A stretch of 64,000 bases of DNA from an uncultured Flavobacteriaceae bacterium (lineage in GTDB: Bacteria; Bacteroidota; Bacteroidia; Flavobacteriales; Flavobacteriaceae). Positions 26,863 through 36,259 of this stretch are shown here, one piece after another; within the stretch, counting starts at the first letter, position 1, and each line of letters begins with the position of its first letter. Below the pieces are notes generated by a model. That model was not told the DNA's origin, did no database searches, and was given only the letters and a program-made list of their open reading frames with translations. The DNA lies in NCBI GenBank assembly GCA_937901915.1, contig CALGUD010000152.1, positions 1 to 64,000 of the forward strand. The letters run 5' to 3'. The translations under genes were made by a program, and so were the position numbers.

Positions 26863-28185
26863 ATGGATATTACAAGAGAGCACATTGATGAGCTAAATGC
26901 AGTTGTAAAAGTTGCTATAACAAAAGATGATTATAGTGACAAAGTAGAAGAGGTTTTAAACAGCTACAGGAAAAATGCAAATATTCCCGGTTTCAGAAAA
27001 GGCCATGTGCCAATGGGACTGGTTAAAAAACAATACGGCAAAGCCGTTTTGGTAGATGAAGTTAACAAACTTTTACAGGATGCATTAAATAAATACCTGA
27101 CTGAAGAAAAACTTGATGTTCTGGGTAATCCGTTGCCAAAAACGCAAGACAATCTCAACTGGGAAGCGGATGAATTCTCTTTTGAATTTGAATTGGGCTT
27201 AACTCCGGAGTTTGAAATAAACCTTAACGGGAAAAAACCTATTACTCATTATACCATCATTGCAGATGACAAGATGATTGATGAGCAAGTTGAACGTATT
27301 CAAAAACAATACGGTAAATTGCTCGCTAAAGATATAGTTGAAAAAGATCATGAAGTAACAGGTGTTTTTACAAATGATGAAAAAGCAATTAACAACAGAA
27401 CAACATTCACTCTTGATAAAATAAAAGGCAAAAAAAACCTTGAAAAATTTATTGGTGCTAAAATTGGCGATACCATAGAGATAAAGTCTAAGGGCCTTTT
27501 TAATGATGACCATGATTTAATGAACTTTCTGAAAGTTAGCCATGATGATGCACATGATCTTGATATTGATTTAATATTCACTATAGACGAGACTAACAAG
27601 AGAGAAAATGCAGAACTAAACCAGGAGCTTTTTGATAAACTTTTTGGAGAAGGCAATGTGAAATCTGTGGAAGAACTCAGGGCAAAAATAAAAGAAGATG
27701 CAGAGAAACAGTTTGTACAACAATCTGACCAGCAGTTACTAAATGATGTAACAGAATATTTGATTGAAAATACAAAGTTTGACCTTCCTGCAGATTTTCT
27801 AAAAAAATGGATTCAGGCTACCGGTGAAAATCCTTTAACCGAAGAACAGGCGGCTGAAGAATATCAAAAATCAGAAAAAGGATTACGATATCAGCTTATT
27901 GAAGGAAAAATAATGGATGAAAATAAACTCATGGTTACTTATGATGAACTTAAGGATGGTGCTAAAAATTACGTAAGGATGCAGATGGCCCAATTCGGGC
28001 AGATGAACCCTGAAGAAAAAGTCCTTGAAGATATCGCTGCACGGGTTTTATCCAGCCAGGAAGAAGCCAAAAGATTATCAGAACAATTAATGAGTCAGAA
28101 ACTCATAGCTTTATACAAGGAAAAGACAAATCTGAAAAACAAAGAATTAACATACGAAGAGTTTGTTAAAGAAGTTTATAGTTAA
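26863..28185 (+). CDS. tig: Trigger factor, ribosome-associated chaperone
   Basis: This 440-residue protein has the N-terminal ribosome-binding domain with the signature IPGFRKGHVPMGLVKKQYG at about residues 42-60. The middle region at about 150-240 corresponds to the PPIase-type domain but is divergent. The C-terminal helical arm is rich in Glu/Lys and reaches residue 440. Trigger factor sits at the ribosome tunnel exit and protects nascent chains. It is followed by a terminator and then clpP-clpX, the conserved tig-clpP-clpX order. Confidence 0.94.
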   Translation: MDITREHIDELNAVVKVAITKDDYSDKVEEVLNSYRKNANIPGFRKGHVPMGLVKKQYGKAVLVDEVNKLLQDALNKYLTEEKLDVLGNPLPKTQDNLNWEADEFSFEFELGLTPEFEINLNGKKPITHYTIIADDKMIDEQVERIQKQYGKLLAKDIVEKDHEVTGVFTNDEKAINNRTTFTLDKIKGKKNLEKFIGAKIGDTIEIKSKGLFNDDHDLMNFLKVSHDDAHDLDIDLIFTIDETNKRENAELNQELFDKLFGEGNVKSVEELRAKIKEDAEKQFVQQSDQQLLNDVTEYLIENTKFDLPADFLKKWIQATGENPLTEEQAAEEYQKSEKGLRYQLIEGKIMDENKLMVTYDELKDGAKNYVRMQMAQFGQMNPEEKVLEDIAARVLSSQEEAKRLSEQLMSQKLIALYKEKTNLKNKELTYEEFVKEVYS

Positions 28186-28216
28186 GCCTCTAAAAAAATA
28201 AATACTTATATTTAAG

Positions 28217-28249
28217 GCGTTAAAACAATCATGATTTAACGCTTTTTTT
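28217..28249 (+). terminator. Rho-independent terminator after tig
   Basis: GCGTTAAA and TTTAACGC form an 8-bp perfect stem with a 10-base loop, followed by seven T on the plus strand, 31 bases after the tig stop. Confidence 0.8.
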
Positions 28250-28263
28250 ATCAAAACCATATT

Positions 28264-28941
28264 ATGGATTACGGAAAAGAATTTAAAAAATACGCAACAA
28301 AACATCATGGTATTAACAGCATGTACTATGATGATATAATCAGTGCTATGACCGGCCCGGTTGCACTTACCCCCAACATTATTGAAGAAAGAAAGCTAAA
28401 TATTGCAATTTTTGATGTTTTTTCACGACTCATGATGGACAGGATCATTTTCATGGGAACAGGAATAGATGATCAGGTTGCAAATATTATACAGGCTCAG
28501 TTATTGTTTTTAGAAAGTACCGACTCTTCTAAAGACATACAGATATATATAAACTCACCTGGAGGGAGTGTTTATGCAGGATTGGGGATTTATGACACCA
28601 TGCAGTTCATAAAACCCGATGTTGCAACTATCTGTACAGGCATGGCTGCTTCAATGGGAGCTGTTTTACTTTGTGCAGGAGAAAATGGGAAACGGTCGGC
28701 TTTACCCCATTCACGGGTAATGATACATCAACCCCTGGGTGGTGCACAAGGCCAGGCAAGTGATATTGAAATTACTGCCAGGGAGATTTTAAAATTAAAA
28801 GACGAGTTATATCAGATAATTGCTAATCATTCAGGACAAACGTTCGAAAAGGTTACTGAAGACAGTGACCGGGACTACTGGATGAAAGCAGATCAAGCGA
28901 AAGAATATGGAATGATTGATGAGGTTTTGGTTAGAAGCTAA
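28264..28941 (+). CDS. clpP: ATP-dependent Clp protease proteolytic subunit
   Basis: This 225-residue serine protease has the catalytic triad Ser130 ([11 protein letters not shown]), His155 ([10 protein letters not shown]) and Asp204 (EDSDRDYWM). [11 protein letters not shown] forms the oxyanion region. Tetradecamers form a degradation chamber fed by ClpX. The N-terminus, about 30 residues longer than in E. coli, is probably a propeptide or unstructured extension common in Bacteroidetes. clpX follows after 22 bases. Confidence 0.96.
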   Translation: MDYGKEFKKYATKHHGINSMYYDDIISAMTGPVALTPNIIEERKLNIAIFDVFSRLMMDRIIFMGTGIDDQVANIIQAQLLFLESTDSSKDIQIYINSPGGSVYAGLGIYDTMQFIKPDVATICTGMAASMGAVLLCAGENGKRSALPHSRVMIHQPLGGAQGQASDIEITAREILKLKDELYQIIANHSGQTFEKVTEDSDRDYWMKADQAKEYGMIDEVLVRS

Positions 28942-28963
28942 ATCAATCAAATAAAACTCACTT

Positions 28964-30196
28964 ATGGCGAAAGAAGAATTAGAATGTTCATTCTGTGGCA
29001 GAAAAAAAACAGAAACAAGCTTACTTATAGCAGGCCTTGATGCACATATATGCGATAGATGTATTGAGCAGGCACATGGCATTGTTATAGAAGAAAGTTC
29101 CCAGGCAAAAACCAAGGAATTGTCTTCTGAACTTGTTCTGAAAAAACCACAGGAAATAAAAGATTTTTTAGATCAATTTATCATTGGCCAGGAAGCTACA
29201 AAAAAGATCATGTCCGTAGCAGTTTACAACCACTACAAACGGCTCTTGCAAAAAAATACGCATGATGATATTGAGATCCAGAAAAGCAACATATTAATGG
29301 TGGGCCAAACCGGTACCGGTAAAACCCTCATGGCCAAAACAATTTCTAAGATGCTTAATGTCCCTCTCGCAATTGTTGATGCTACCGTTCTTACGGAAGC
29401 AGGATATGTAGGGGAAGATGTTGAAAGCATTCTTACCAGGCTTTTACAGGCATCCGACTATAACCTGGAAAAAGCTCAACGGGGTATTGTTTTTATTGAT
29501 GAGATTGATAAAATAGCACGTAAAAGTGACAATCCTTCCATAACCCGGGATGTTTCCGGTGAAGGTGTACAACAAGCCCTTTTAAAATTACTGGAAGGCA
29601 CCGTAGTAAATGTTCCGCCAAAAGGTGGTAGAAAGCATCCCGACCAAAAATTTATTGAGGTAAACACTGAAAATATACTTTTTATAGCAGGTGGTGCATT
29701 TGATGGCATTGAAAGAATTATTACCCGAAGGCTTAATATGCAGGCTGTAGGCTATAGTGCTTCTAAAAAAGAAGATAATGTAGACCGTGCAAACCTTTTA
29801 CAATACATTAACCCTAAGGACGTAAAGGAATTTGGACTTATACCCGAAATCATAGGGCGACTCCCTGTATTAACCTATATGGACCCACTAGATGCCAGTG
29901 CACTCCGGGCTATTTTAACAGAACCTAAAAATGCCATTGTAAAGCAATATGAAAAATTGTTTGATATGGATAATATTAAGTTTGAAATTACAGACGGAGC
30001 GCTTGATTTTATAGTAGAGAAGGCAATTGAATACAATTTAGGTGCCAGGGGATTACGTTCCCTTTGTGAAGCCATACTTACGGATGCAATGTTCGAATTA
30101 CCGGGCACTGATGAAAATAAGTTTAAAGTAACCAAAAGTTACGCCGAGCAAAAAATTTCCAAAGACCACATCAAAAAATTAAAAGCAGTTTCATAA
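28964..30196 (+). CDS. clpX: ATP-dependent Clp protease ATP-binding subunit ClpX
   Basis: This 410-residue unfoldase has the N-terminal zinc-binding domain with Cys8, Cys11, Cys30 and Cys33. Walker A is GQTGTGKT with Lys120, Walker B is [12 protein letters not shown], and the sensor region is followed by the [12 protein letters not shown]-domain motif. The IGRLPVL sequence is typical of the ClpP-contact/arginine region. The length is standard. It is co-transcribed with clpP and probably with the RidA-type gene 18 bases downstream. Confidence 0.97.
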   Translation: MAKEELECSFCGRKKTETSLLIAGLDAHICDRCIEQAHGIVIEESSQAKTKELSSELVLKKPQEIKDFLDQFIIGQEATKKIMSVAVYNHYKRLLQKNTHDDIEIQKSNILMVGQTGTGKTLMAKTISKMLNVPLAIVDATVLTEAGYVGEDVESILTRLLQASDYNLEKAQRGIVFIDEIDKIARKSDNPSITRDVSGEGVQQALLKLLEGTVVNVPPKGGRKHPDQKFIEVNTENILFIAGGAFDGIERIITRRLNMQAVGYSASKKEDNVDRANLLQYINPKDVKEFGLIPEIIGRLPVLTYMDPLDASALRAILTEPKNAIVKQYEKLFDMDNIKFEITDGALDFIVEKAIEYNLGARGLRSLCEAILTDAMFELPGTDENKFKVTKSYAEQKISKDHIKKLKAVS

Positions 30197-30214
30197 TACA
30201 CAGAATTCTACATA

Positions 30215-30598
30215 ATGAGTAAAAAATTAATTAGCTCCGGATCAACTTTTGAAAAAGAAATAGGATATTCGAGGGCGGTTGTTGACGGTAATTGGATTTT
30301 TGTTTCCGGAACAACGGGTTTTGATTATACAACCATGACCATCAGTGACGATGTTGTTTCTCAAGCCGAACAGTGCTTTAAAAATATCGGTGAGACTTTA
30401 GCAAAAGCCAATGCAAAATTCAGTGATGTTGTAAGAGTAATGTATATTTTTCCTGACACTGCTGACTTTGAAAAATGCTGGCCTGTTCTTAGTAAATACC
30501 TGGGAGATGTAAGGCCTGCCGCCACTATGATCTCTGCCGGATTATCGGATCCCAGAATGAAAATTGAAATACAGGTTACTGCCTTATTGCAAAATTAA
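30215..30598 (+). CDS. RidA family protein
   Basis: This 127-residue protein has the YjgF/RidA fold: the N-terminal strand WIFVSGTTGFDY, DVVRVMYIF, and the active-site arginine in VRPAATMIS with the closing IEIQVTALL strand. RidA enzymes hydrolyse reactive enamine/imine intermediates released by PLP enzymes. The classical RidA active-site pattern is partly kept, so it may belong to a RidA side group. It lies 18 bases after clpX and converges with the GH3 gene. Confidence 0.87.
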   Translation: MSKKLISSGSTFEKEIGYSRAVVDGNWIFVSGTTGFDYTTMTISDDVVSQAEQCFKNIGETLAKANAKFSDVVRVMYIFPDTADFEKCWPVLSKYLGDVRPAATMISAGLSDPRMKIEIQVTALLQN

Positions 30599-30612
30599 AA
30601 AAGGAAAGGGAT

Positions 30613-32127
30613 TTATTTATTCATTGTAAGGAGTTCTTCCAGATAGTCCCGTGAATTTGACAATCTCGGCACCTTGTGTTGGCCTCCAAGTTTATCATTT
30701 AGCTTCAACCAATCATAAAAAAGGTTCTTACGGGCTACATTTAATTTTATAGGATCTAAGGTAAGATTGTTATATCGTTTTGCTTCATAATCTGAATTCA
30801 GGGATTTTATGGTTTTATCCAATAAATTTGCAAAGGTATCTAAGCACTGCGGTTGTTTCCTGAATTCTACAAGCCATTCATGAGCTCCCTTTTCCTTGCC
30901 TTTCATAAAAACAGGGGCAACGGTGTAATCTACAATATCAGCGTTCGTTTCTTTACATGCAACTTTTAAGGCTTCTTCAGCATTTTCTATAATTAACTCT
31001 TCCCCAAAGACATTGATAAAATGTTTTGTCCGCCCGGATACTTTAATCCTGTAGGGATCTGTAGAAGTAAATCGTACAGTATCTCCAATTACATACCGCC
31101 ATAATCCGGCATTTGTAGTAATAAGCATGGCATAATTTTTCCCTTTTTCAACTTCCCAAAGCGGAATTACTTTTTGATGGGGCGTTTTATAGGTATCCAT
31201 AGGGATGAATTCATAAAAAATACCATAATCCAGCATCAACAACAATTCATCAGAATCATTCCGGTCCTGAATGGCAAAAAACCCTTCAGAAGCGTTATAA
31301 ATTTCATAATACTTGAACTCTTTTCTAGGCAATAGCGCATTGTATTGTTCTCTGTAAGGATTAAAGCTTACCCCTCCATGAAAATAAACTTCCAGGTTTT
31401 CCCAGATTTCAAAGAGATCGTTTTTCCCTGTTTTCTCTAAAACTTTGTTTAATAACACCAACATCCATGAAGGTACACCTGCCAGGCTCGTAACATCTTC
31501 CTGTATGGTTTCGTTTACAATGGCTTCCAGTTTAGCTTCCCATTCACTCATCAGGGAGACTTTATGACTGGGCGTGCTGCTCATTTCTGCCCAAAAAGGA
31601 AGGTTGTCTATGATAATGGCTGAAAGATCTCCAAAAAAAGTATTGTTGTTCTCATAAAGCTCTTTACTACCCCCCAGCCTCAAACTTTTACCTTTAAATA
31701 ACTTTGAGTCTTCGTTATTATTAAAATAAAGGGACAACATATCCTTTCCGGCTTTAAAATGGCAGTCTTCTAGGCTTTCAGTACTTACAGGAATGAATTT
31801 ACTCTTTGCATTTGTGGTTCCGCTACTCTTGGCAAACCATTTTATAGGTGTTGGCCAGAAAATATTTTGCTCCCCTTCACGTGCCCGGGTAATCATAGGC
31901 TCTATATCTTCATAACGACTAATGGGAACACGGTCGGCAAATATTTCATACTTGCTTATGGTATCAAAGCCATACTGCCTGCCAATCTCTGTATTTTCAG
32001 CAATGGATATTAATTGATGGAGAACTTCTATCTGAACTTCGGACGGATATTTTAAAAATAACTCTATCTGATGTTGTCTTTTTTTTAATAACCAAGATGC
32101 AACTGAATTAAAAAGCGGAATTGCCAT
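30613..32127 (-). CDS. GH3 family protein
   Basis: I choose the ATG at 32127 (MAIPLFNSVASWLLKKRQHQ), the usual start of the family; an upstream in-frame ATG at 32160 would add 11 residues. The protein has about 504 residues, as in plant GH3 and bacterial relatives. It carries the adenylate-forming fold: AKSSGTTNAKSKFIPVS as the P-loop, AGLWRYVIGDTVRFTS, and a C-terminal lid. Plant GH3 enzymes join amino acids to acyl acids such as auxin or jasmonate; bacterial substrates are unknown. It converges with ridA and diverges from DUF2797. Confidence 0.87.
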   Translation of the reverse strand: MAIPLFNSVASWLLKKRQHQIELFLKYPSEVQIEVLHQLISIAENTEIGRQYGFDTISKYEIFADRVPISRYEDIEPMITRAREGEQNIFWPTPIKWFAKSSGTTNAKSKFIPVSTESLEDCHFKAGKDMLSLYFNNNEDSKLFKGKSLRLGGSKELYENNNTFFGDLSAIIIDNLPFWAEMSSTPSHKVSLMSEWEAKLEAIVNETIQEDVTSLAGVPSWMLVLLNKVLEKTGKNDLFEIWENLEVYFHGGVSFNPYREQYNALLPRKEFKYYEIYNASEGFFAIQDRNDSDELLLMLDYGIFYEFIPMDTYKTPHQKVIPLWEVEKGKNYAMLITTNAGLWRYVIGDTVRFTSTDPYRIKVSGRTKHFINVFGEELIIENAEEALKVACKETNADIVDYTVAPVFMKGKEKGAHEWLVEFRKQPQCLDTFANLLDKTIKSLNSDYEAKRYNNLTLDPIKLNVARKNLFYDWLKLNDKLGGQHKVPRLSNSRDYLEELLTMNK

Positions 32128-32171
32128 TTTTGAATTATCTTTAAGCAATAAAAATAGCAAAAACTTTTATC

Positions 32172-32972
32172 ATGTACACGGGTGTTTTAACAAAAATGCA
32201 AACTGAGTTTACCGATCCGATAAACTATTTCTTAATCTTTGAAAATGATTTCATTAACATGAACCAATTTTTAAATAAAAGGATTAAGATATCTTTTGTT
32301 AAATATGAGTGTTTGTGTTGCCATTTAGATATACCGATATACCGTCAGGGCTTTTGTAAAACTTGTTTTTATGAAACTCCTAGTGCCGGGGACTGGATTA
32401 TGCGACCTGAATTGAGCAAAGCTCATTTGGACGAAGAAGACCGAGATCTCGAATTTGAAAAAAAAATGCAGTTACAACCACATACTGTTTATTTAGCCAA
32501 TTCCAGTGATGTAAAAATTGGAATTACAAGAAAATCATCAATCCCTACGAGATGGATAGATCAGGGTGCTCATGAAGCTATAGAAATTGTTGAAGTTCCG
32601 AACCGGTACCTCGCAGGGATAACTGAGGTAGCTCTTAAAGCACATGTGTCTGATAAAACTAACTGGCGTAAAATGTTAACCAATGAGGTTATTGATGTGG
32701 ATCTAGAAGCTGAAAAAGAGAGGCTGGCACCGTTTATTCCGGAAGAAGTACTTCCTTATTATATTCGGAGTAAATCGAAGGAAATAGAACTTCGTTTTCC
32801 GGTATTGGAATATCCTGTAAAAGTAAATACTTTGAATCTGGAAAAAACGCCGGTGTACGAAGGGGTTTTAAAAGGAATAAAAGGCCAGTACCTGATTTTT
32901 AACGACGGTACTGTTTTTAATATAAGGGGTAGTGAGGGTTATGTAGTTAATATAACCGTAAGTAATGCTTAA
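32172..32972 (+). CDS. DUF2797 domain-containing protein
   Basis: This 266-residue protein has a zinc-ribbon-like cysteine set (CLCCHLDIPIYRQGFCKTC, residues about 46-64) and a central segment, TVYLANSSDVKIGITRK, that resembles the VYL...KIG pattern of GIY-YIG-like folds; the enzymatic relation is only suggestive. The rest fits the DUF2797 family, common in Bacteroidetes and Actinobacteria, of unknown function. It is divergent from GH3 and convergent with rpoD, the stops 10 bases apart. Confidence 0.8.
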   Translation: MYTGVLTKMQTEFTDPINYFLIFENDFINMNQFLNKRIKISFVKYECLCCHLDIPIYRQGFCKTCFYETPSAGDWIMRPELSKAHLDEEDRDLEFEKKMQLQPHTVYLANSSDVKIGITRKSSIPTRWIDQGAHEAIEIVEVPNRYLAGITEVALKAHVSDKTNWRKMLTNEVIDVDLEAEKERLAPFIPEEVLPYYIRSKSKEIELRFPVLEYPVKVNTLNLEKTPVYEGVLKGIKGQYLIFNDGTVFNIRGSEGYVVNITVSNA

Positions 32973-32982
32973 ATACCGGTTT

Positions 32983-33846
32983 TTATCCAAGGTATTTCAT
33001 TAATGTATTGGATCTGCCAGTTTTTTTAAGACGCAGCAATGCTTTTTCTTTAATCTGCCTCACACGTTCCCTGGTTAACCCTAGTCCTTCACCAATTTCA
33101 TCAAGTGTCATGGGGTTTTTACCTCCTAATCCGTAGTAGAGGTTAATAACATCCGATTCTCTTTGGGTGAGAGTTCTTAAAACAATGTTTATTTCTTCTT
33201 TCAGAGAATCATCAATTAATTTTTTATCGGGATTTGGAGATTCTCCCGAACTAATGATGTCATAAAAATTCAAATCTTCACCTTCTCTTAAAGGAGCATC
33301 TAAAGACATGTGCCTTCCTGAACTTTTCATGCACTGTTTTATTTCAGAAAGTGAAATTTCCATAACATCGGCTATTTCATCTACTGAAGGTAAACGTTGA
33401 TAAGATTGTTCTAAAAATGCTGTGGCTTTACTGATTTTATTGATAGCCCCGATTTTATTTAAAGGTAACCGTACAATTCTTGATTGTTCTGCCAGTGCCT
33501 GCATAATGGATTGACGTATCCACCAAACTGCATAGGATATAAATTTAAATCCCCTGGTTTCATCAAATCTGGCAGCCGCTTTTACCAATCCCATATTACC
33601 TTCATTAATAAGGTCCGGTAGCGTTAACCCCTGGCTTTGGTATTGTTTTGCAACAGAAACCACAAAACGTAAATTTGCCCTAACCAGCTTATCTAAAGCA
33701 GGCTGATCGCCTTTTTTAATTTTAATTGCTAATTCAACTTCTTCCTCGGCAGTAACCAAATCAATTTTACCTATTTCCTGAAGGTATTTATCTAATGAAG
33801 CATTTTCCCTGTTGGTAATTTGCTTCGTAATTTTAAGTTGCCTCAT
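32983..33846 (-). CDS. rpoD: Primary RNA polymerase sigma factor, SigA/RpoD type
   Basis: This 287-residue sigma-70 protein lacks region 1.1, as the Bacteroidetes primary factor does. Region 1.2 is [20 protein letters not shown]. Region 2 is [19 protein letters not shown] and [19 protein letters not shown] (-10 recognition). Region 3 is [16 protein letters not shown]. Region 4 is [25 protein letters not shown] (-33 recognition). It directs housekeeping transcription from TAnnTTTG promoters such as those listed here. It lies 27 bases after the NYN gene, downstream of rpsU. Confidence 0.95.
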   Translation of the reverse strand: MRQLKITKQITNRENASLDKYLQEIGKIDLVTAEEEVELAIKIKKGDQPALDKLVRANLRFVVSVAKQYQSQGLTLPDLINEGNMGLVKAAARFDETRGFKFISYAVWWIRQSIMQALAEQSRIVRLPLNKIGAINKISKATAFLEQSYQRLPSVDEIADVMEISLSEIKQCMKSSGRHMSLDAPLREGEDLNFYDIISSGESPNPDKKLIDDSLKEEINIVLRTLTQRESDVINLYYGLGGKNPMTLDEIGEGLGLTRERVRQIKEKALLRLKKTGRSNTLMKYLG

Positions 33847-33873
33847 TACTAAATTAGCTATTAGTTATTGTTA

Positions 33874-34617
33874 CTACTGATTTTTTACCCTTACATAGAT
33901 AAGATTTCTGGTGCCAACGGAATTTTTACGCTGTTCTATCTCAAATTTGTCAATTGATTTTATTAAAGGAGTTAATTTTTGATAACCATAGTTCCTGGAA
34001 TCAAAATTTGGTTGTTTTTTTTGAAGCAATCCACCTACTTCTCCTAAAAATGCCCATCCTTCTTCATCTTCCAGATCAGAAATTGTGGATGAAATAAGAC
34101 TAATAACTTTAGGGGTTATTTTATCTACTTTTAATTTTTCCCGGGTTTCAGAAGTAGTCTTTACTTCAGTCTCCTCAGTTTGTTTATGCAGAATTTCCAG
34201 ATAAATAAACTTGTCACATGAAACAATGAATGGATCGGGGGTTTTCTTTTCCCCGATACCAAAAACGGTCATTCCCGCTTCCCGGAGCCTTACAGCCAAC
34301 CTTGTAAAATCGCTATCACTTGAAACCAAACAAAATCCTGTAACCCGGCCTGTGTATAGAATATCCATAGCATCTATGATCATGGCAGAATCTGTAGCAT
34401 TTTTCCCTGCAGTATATCCATACTGTTGAATGGGGGTTATTGCATTTTCCAGGAGAACCTTTTTCCATTTAGATAAATGTGGCTTGGTCCAGTCGCCATA
34501 TATTCTTTTTATAGTTGGATTACCATATTTAGCAATTTCTTCAAGCATTTCTTTAAGATATGCAGACGGGACATTATCACCGTCAATAAGAACTGCCAAA
34601 TTCATATTGCTTTCCAT
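33874..34617 (-). CDS. NYN domain / OST-HTH (LOTUS) protein, putative RNA nuclease
   Basis: This 247-residue protein has an N-terminal NYN/PIN-like domain (residues about 5-140). Acidic residues are seen in LAVLIDGDNVPS, DSAMIIDAMDIL and CLVSSDSDFTRLA, the usual Mg-binding set. The C-terminal part (about 170-247) matches the OST-HTH/LOTUS winged-helix pattern, thought to bind RNA. Relatives include LabA/DUF88 and MARF1-type nucleases. It is squeezed between rpsU (2 bases) and rpoD (27 bases), so a link to translation or RNA turnover is plausible but inferred. Confidence 0.85.
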   Translation of the reverse strand: MESNMNLAVLIDGDNVPSAYLKEMLEEIAKYGNPTIKRIYGDWTKPHLSKWKKVLLENAITPIQQYGYTAGKNATDSAMIIDAMDILYTGRVTGFCLVSSDSDFTRLAVRLREAGMTVFGIGEKKTPDPFIVSCDKFIYLEILHKQTEETEVKTTSETREKLKVDKITPKVISLISSTISDLEDEEGWAFLGEVGGLLQKKQPNFDSRNYGYQKLTPLIKSIDKFEIEQRKNSVGTRNLIYVRVKNQ

Positions 34618-34619
34618 GA

Positions 34620-34814
34620 TTATTCTTCTTGTTGCCTTTTATAATCTTCTTTGTATATAGCTTTAGCAACTTCTTCCCTGCGCAAAACAGATTTCTTGGT
34701 AAACTGTTGGTTACTACGTAAAGTCTGTAACTGCTTCGTTTTTCTGAATTTATTTCTATATCTCTTTAAAGCTCTTTCAATATTCTCTCCATCTTTAATG
34801 GGTATAATCAGCAT
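34620..34814 (-). CDS. rpsU: 30S ribosomal protein S21
   Basis: This 64-residue basic protein (bS21) has the family core IERALKRYRNKFRKTKQL near residues 12-29 and the downstream LRRRE-like KKSVLRREEVAKAIY. bS21 sits near the 16S 3' end. In Bacteroidetes it takes part in sequestering the anti-Shine-Dalgarno sequence, which fits the near absence of Shine-Dalgarno motifs in this window. It is first of the rpsU-NYN-rpoD cluster. Confidence 0.93.
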   Translation of the reverse strand: MLIIPIKDGENIERALKRYRNKFRKTKQLQTLRSNQQFTKKSVLRREEVAKAIYKEDYKRQQEE

Positions 34815-34837
34815 ATTTTGTAATTTTTTGAATTAAT

Positions 34838-34870
34838 AAAAAAAACCATCCGCTTTAGACGAATGGTTTT
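34838..34870 (-). terminator. Rho-independent terminator after cold-shock gene
   Basis: On the minus strand an 11-bp stem (AAAACCATTCG / CGGATGGTTTT, with one G-T pair) and a 7-base loop run into eight T in all. It lies 15 bases after the cold-shock stop and isolates that gene from rpsU. Confidence 0.8.
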
Positions 34871-34885
34871 AGTACGTATTATAAA

Positions 34886-35080
34886 TTAGTCTATAATTTC
34901 AACGTTTACGGCATTCATTCCTTTTTTACCTCTTTCGGTCTCAAATTGAACCTTATCATTTTCATTGATATTGTCAATTAGTCCGCTTTCATGTACAAAG
35001 ATATCTTCTGTGCTATCTTTCTCGGTGATGAATCCAAATCCTTTTGTTCTGTTAAAGAACTTTACTGTTCCTACTTTCAT
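34886..35080 (-). CDS. Cold-shock protein (CSD RNA-binding)
   Basis: This 64-residue OB-fold protein has RNP1 (KGFGFITEK) and RNP2 (DIFVHESGL) motifs and the ending VQFETERGKKGMNAVNVEII. It binds single-stranded RNA and melts structure, acting as a transcription antiterminator or translation aid. The length is normal. A long AT-rich leader region with a 7-bp hairpin (35165-35183) lies upstream, as often seen for temperature-regulated csp genes. It ends in its own terminator. Confidence 0.94.
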   Translation of the reverse strand: MKVGTVKFFNRTKGFGFITEKDSTEDIFVHESGLIDNINENDKVQFETERGKKGMNAVNVEIID

Positions 35081-35164
35081 GTGTATTATTTTAAAATGTT
35101 ATTTATAACATGCATTACTTCACTTTCATAGTGATTAAATAAATATAAAGGATATAAATCGATT

Positions 35165-35183
35165 ATACATGTGATGCATGTAT
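35165..35183 (-). promoter_or_regulatory. Hairpin in putative csp leader
   Basis: ATACATG-N5-CATGTAT forms a perfect 7-bp inverted repeat, 85 bases before the cold-shock start. It could be a leader hairpin or an operator. No consensus -7 element was seen nearby, so its role is undecided. Farther right, 35260-35316 holds a 13-bp inverted repeat (AATTAACAGCAAA / TTTGCTGTTAATT) around a 31-base loop. Confidence 0.3.
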
Positions 35184-35360
35184 CAGCAGAGAATCAAAAA
35201 ATAGGAATAAATTACTTTGGAAAGGATAAAAAATTTCTAAAACAATGATGCTTTTTGCTAATTAACAGCAAAGAAACGGCTTTAATTTGGATTAAGCTAT
35301 TAATTTGCTGTTAATTTACTTATATATGGATTTACCTAATTTATTTTTATCCGGAGGTTA

Positions 35361-35768
35361 TTATCCTTTATTAAAAGATTCCATATCCATCCATATTACT
35401 TCCCATATATGTCCGTCGAGGTCACTAAAACTTCGGCTAAACATAAATCCGTGGTCCTGCGGGTCAATAGCTTCTGTAGCACCCAAAGCTATGGCTTTAT
35501 CTACAAATTCATTAACATTTTCCCTGCTATCGGCAGAAATTGCAAGTAGTACTTCGGTACTGTGGTGGGCATTCACTATTTCCTTTCTTGTAAAACCCCT
35601 AAAAAAGTTTTCCTGAAGCAACATCACATGAGCTTTCTCATTTAATATCATGCATGCCGCTTTTTCATCTGAAAATTGCATGTTATAAGTGAAACCCAGC
35701 GTTGAAAAGAAAGTTTTTGTTTTTTGTAGGTCTTTTACTGCTATATTGATAAAGATATCTGTTTTCAT
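35361..35768 (-). CDS. VOC family protein (glyoxalase-like)
   Basis: This 135-residue protein has the paired beta-alpha-beta-beta-beta units of the vicinal oxygen chelate fold. It starts IFINIAVKDLQKTKTFFSTLG and ends FSDLDGHIWEVIWMDM, the pattern of the extradiol-dioxygenase-like/glyoxalase group. The metal glutamate may be in HIWEVIW. It resembles the VOC protein at 36670-37098 strongly, so the two are paralogues from a duplication. The substrate is unknown; some members give resistance to toxic compounds. Confidence 0.85.
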   Translation of the reverse strand: MKTDIFINIAVKDLQKTKTFFSTLGFTYNMQFSDEKAACMILNEKAHVMLLQENFFRGFTRKEIVNAHHSTEVLLAISADSRENVNEFVDKAIALGATEAIDPQDHGFMFSRSFSDLDGHIWEVIWMDMESFNKG

Positions 35769-35861
35769 ATTTTACATAATTTGTCAGTTAAAAATTTAAT
35801 ATAATTTATTGCTTTCTACTGTTCTCTTCTTTTGCAAAAGAAAGAAACAAAGAAACCTGTC

Positions 35862-36239
35862 TTATTTCCAGTTCATAACCGGTTTTAATTTATGATAATA
35901 CACATAAGACACTGCAAGCAATGCGAATATCATTAATGGAAAAATTGCTTCTCCACCAAATCCAAATACTGCCCAATTGCTTACACATGCACCTATGAGT
36001 GAAAAGCCAAAGCCCGCATAGGCCCATTCTTTTATACGGGAAGGTATAGCAGGAATTATCAATACTATGCCTCCCAATGTTTTAAATACTCCCAGCATAA
36101 CCCGGACATAATCCGGGTACCCGAGATTCCTGATTCCTTGTTTTGCCAGTTCGGTATGCGAGGTTAAAGCAGGCATCAAGCCGTCAAAAAGGACAAAAAT
36201 GATTGTGGTTGTCCAATAAATAATTTTTACTTTTTTCAT
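35862..36239 (-). CDS. DoxX family membrane protein
   Basis: This 125-residue protein has four transmembrane segments (about residues 5-22, 45-64, 72-92 and 97-115) and the DoxX-like core YPDYVRVMLGVFKTLGGIVL. DoxX proteins are small membrane proteins tied to quinone or thiol redox, with poorly known roles. It lies 20 bases after the VOC gene at 36260-36673 and is probably co-transcribed with it. Confidence 0.83.
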   Translation of the reverse strand: MKKVKIIYWTTTIIFVLFDGLMPALTSHTELAKQGIRNLGYPDYVRVMLGVFKTLGGIVLIIPAIPSRIKEWAYAGFGFSLIGACVSNWAVFGFGGEAIFPLMIFALLAVSYVYYHKLKPVMNWK

Positions 36240-36259
36240 TTTTCCTGTTTTTAAATTGG

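Noticed and set aside
32970..32997. Small inverted repeat (AAATACC / GGTATTT) between DUF2797 and rpoD
   Set aside because: Only 7 bp, overlaps both gene ends, and lacks a T run; too weak to call a terminator.
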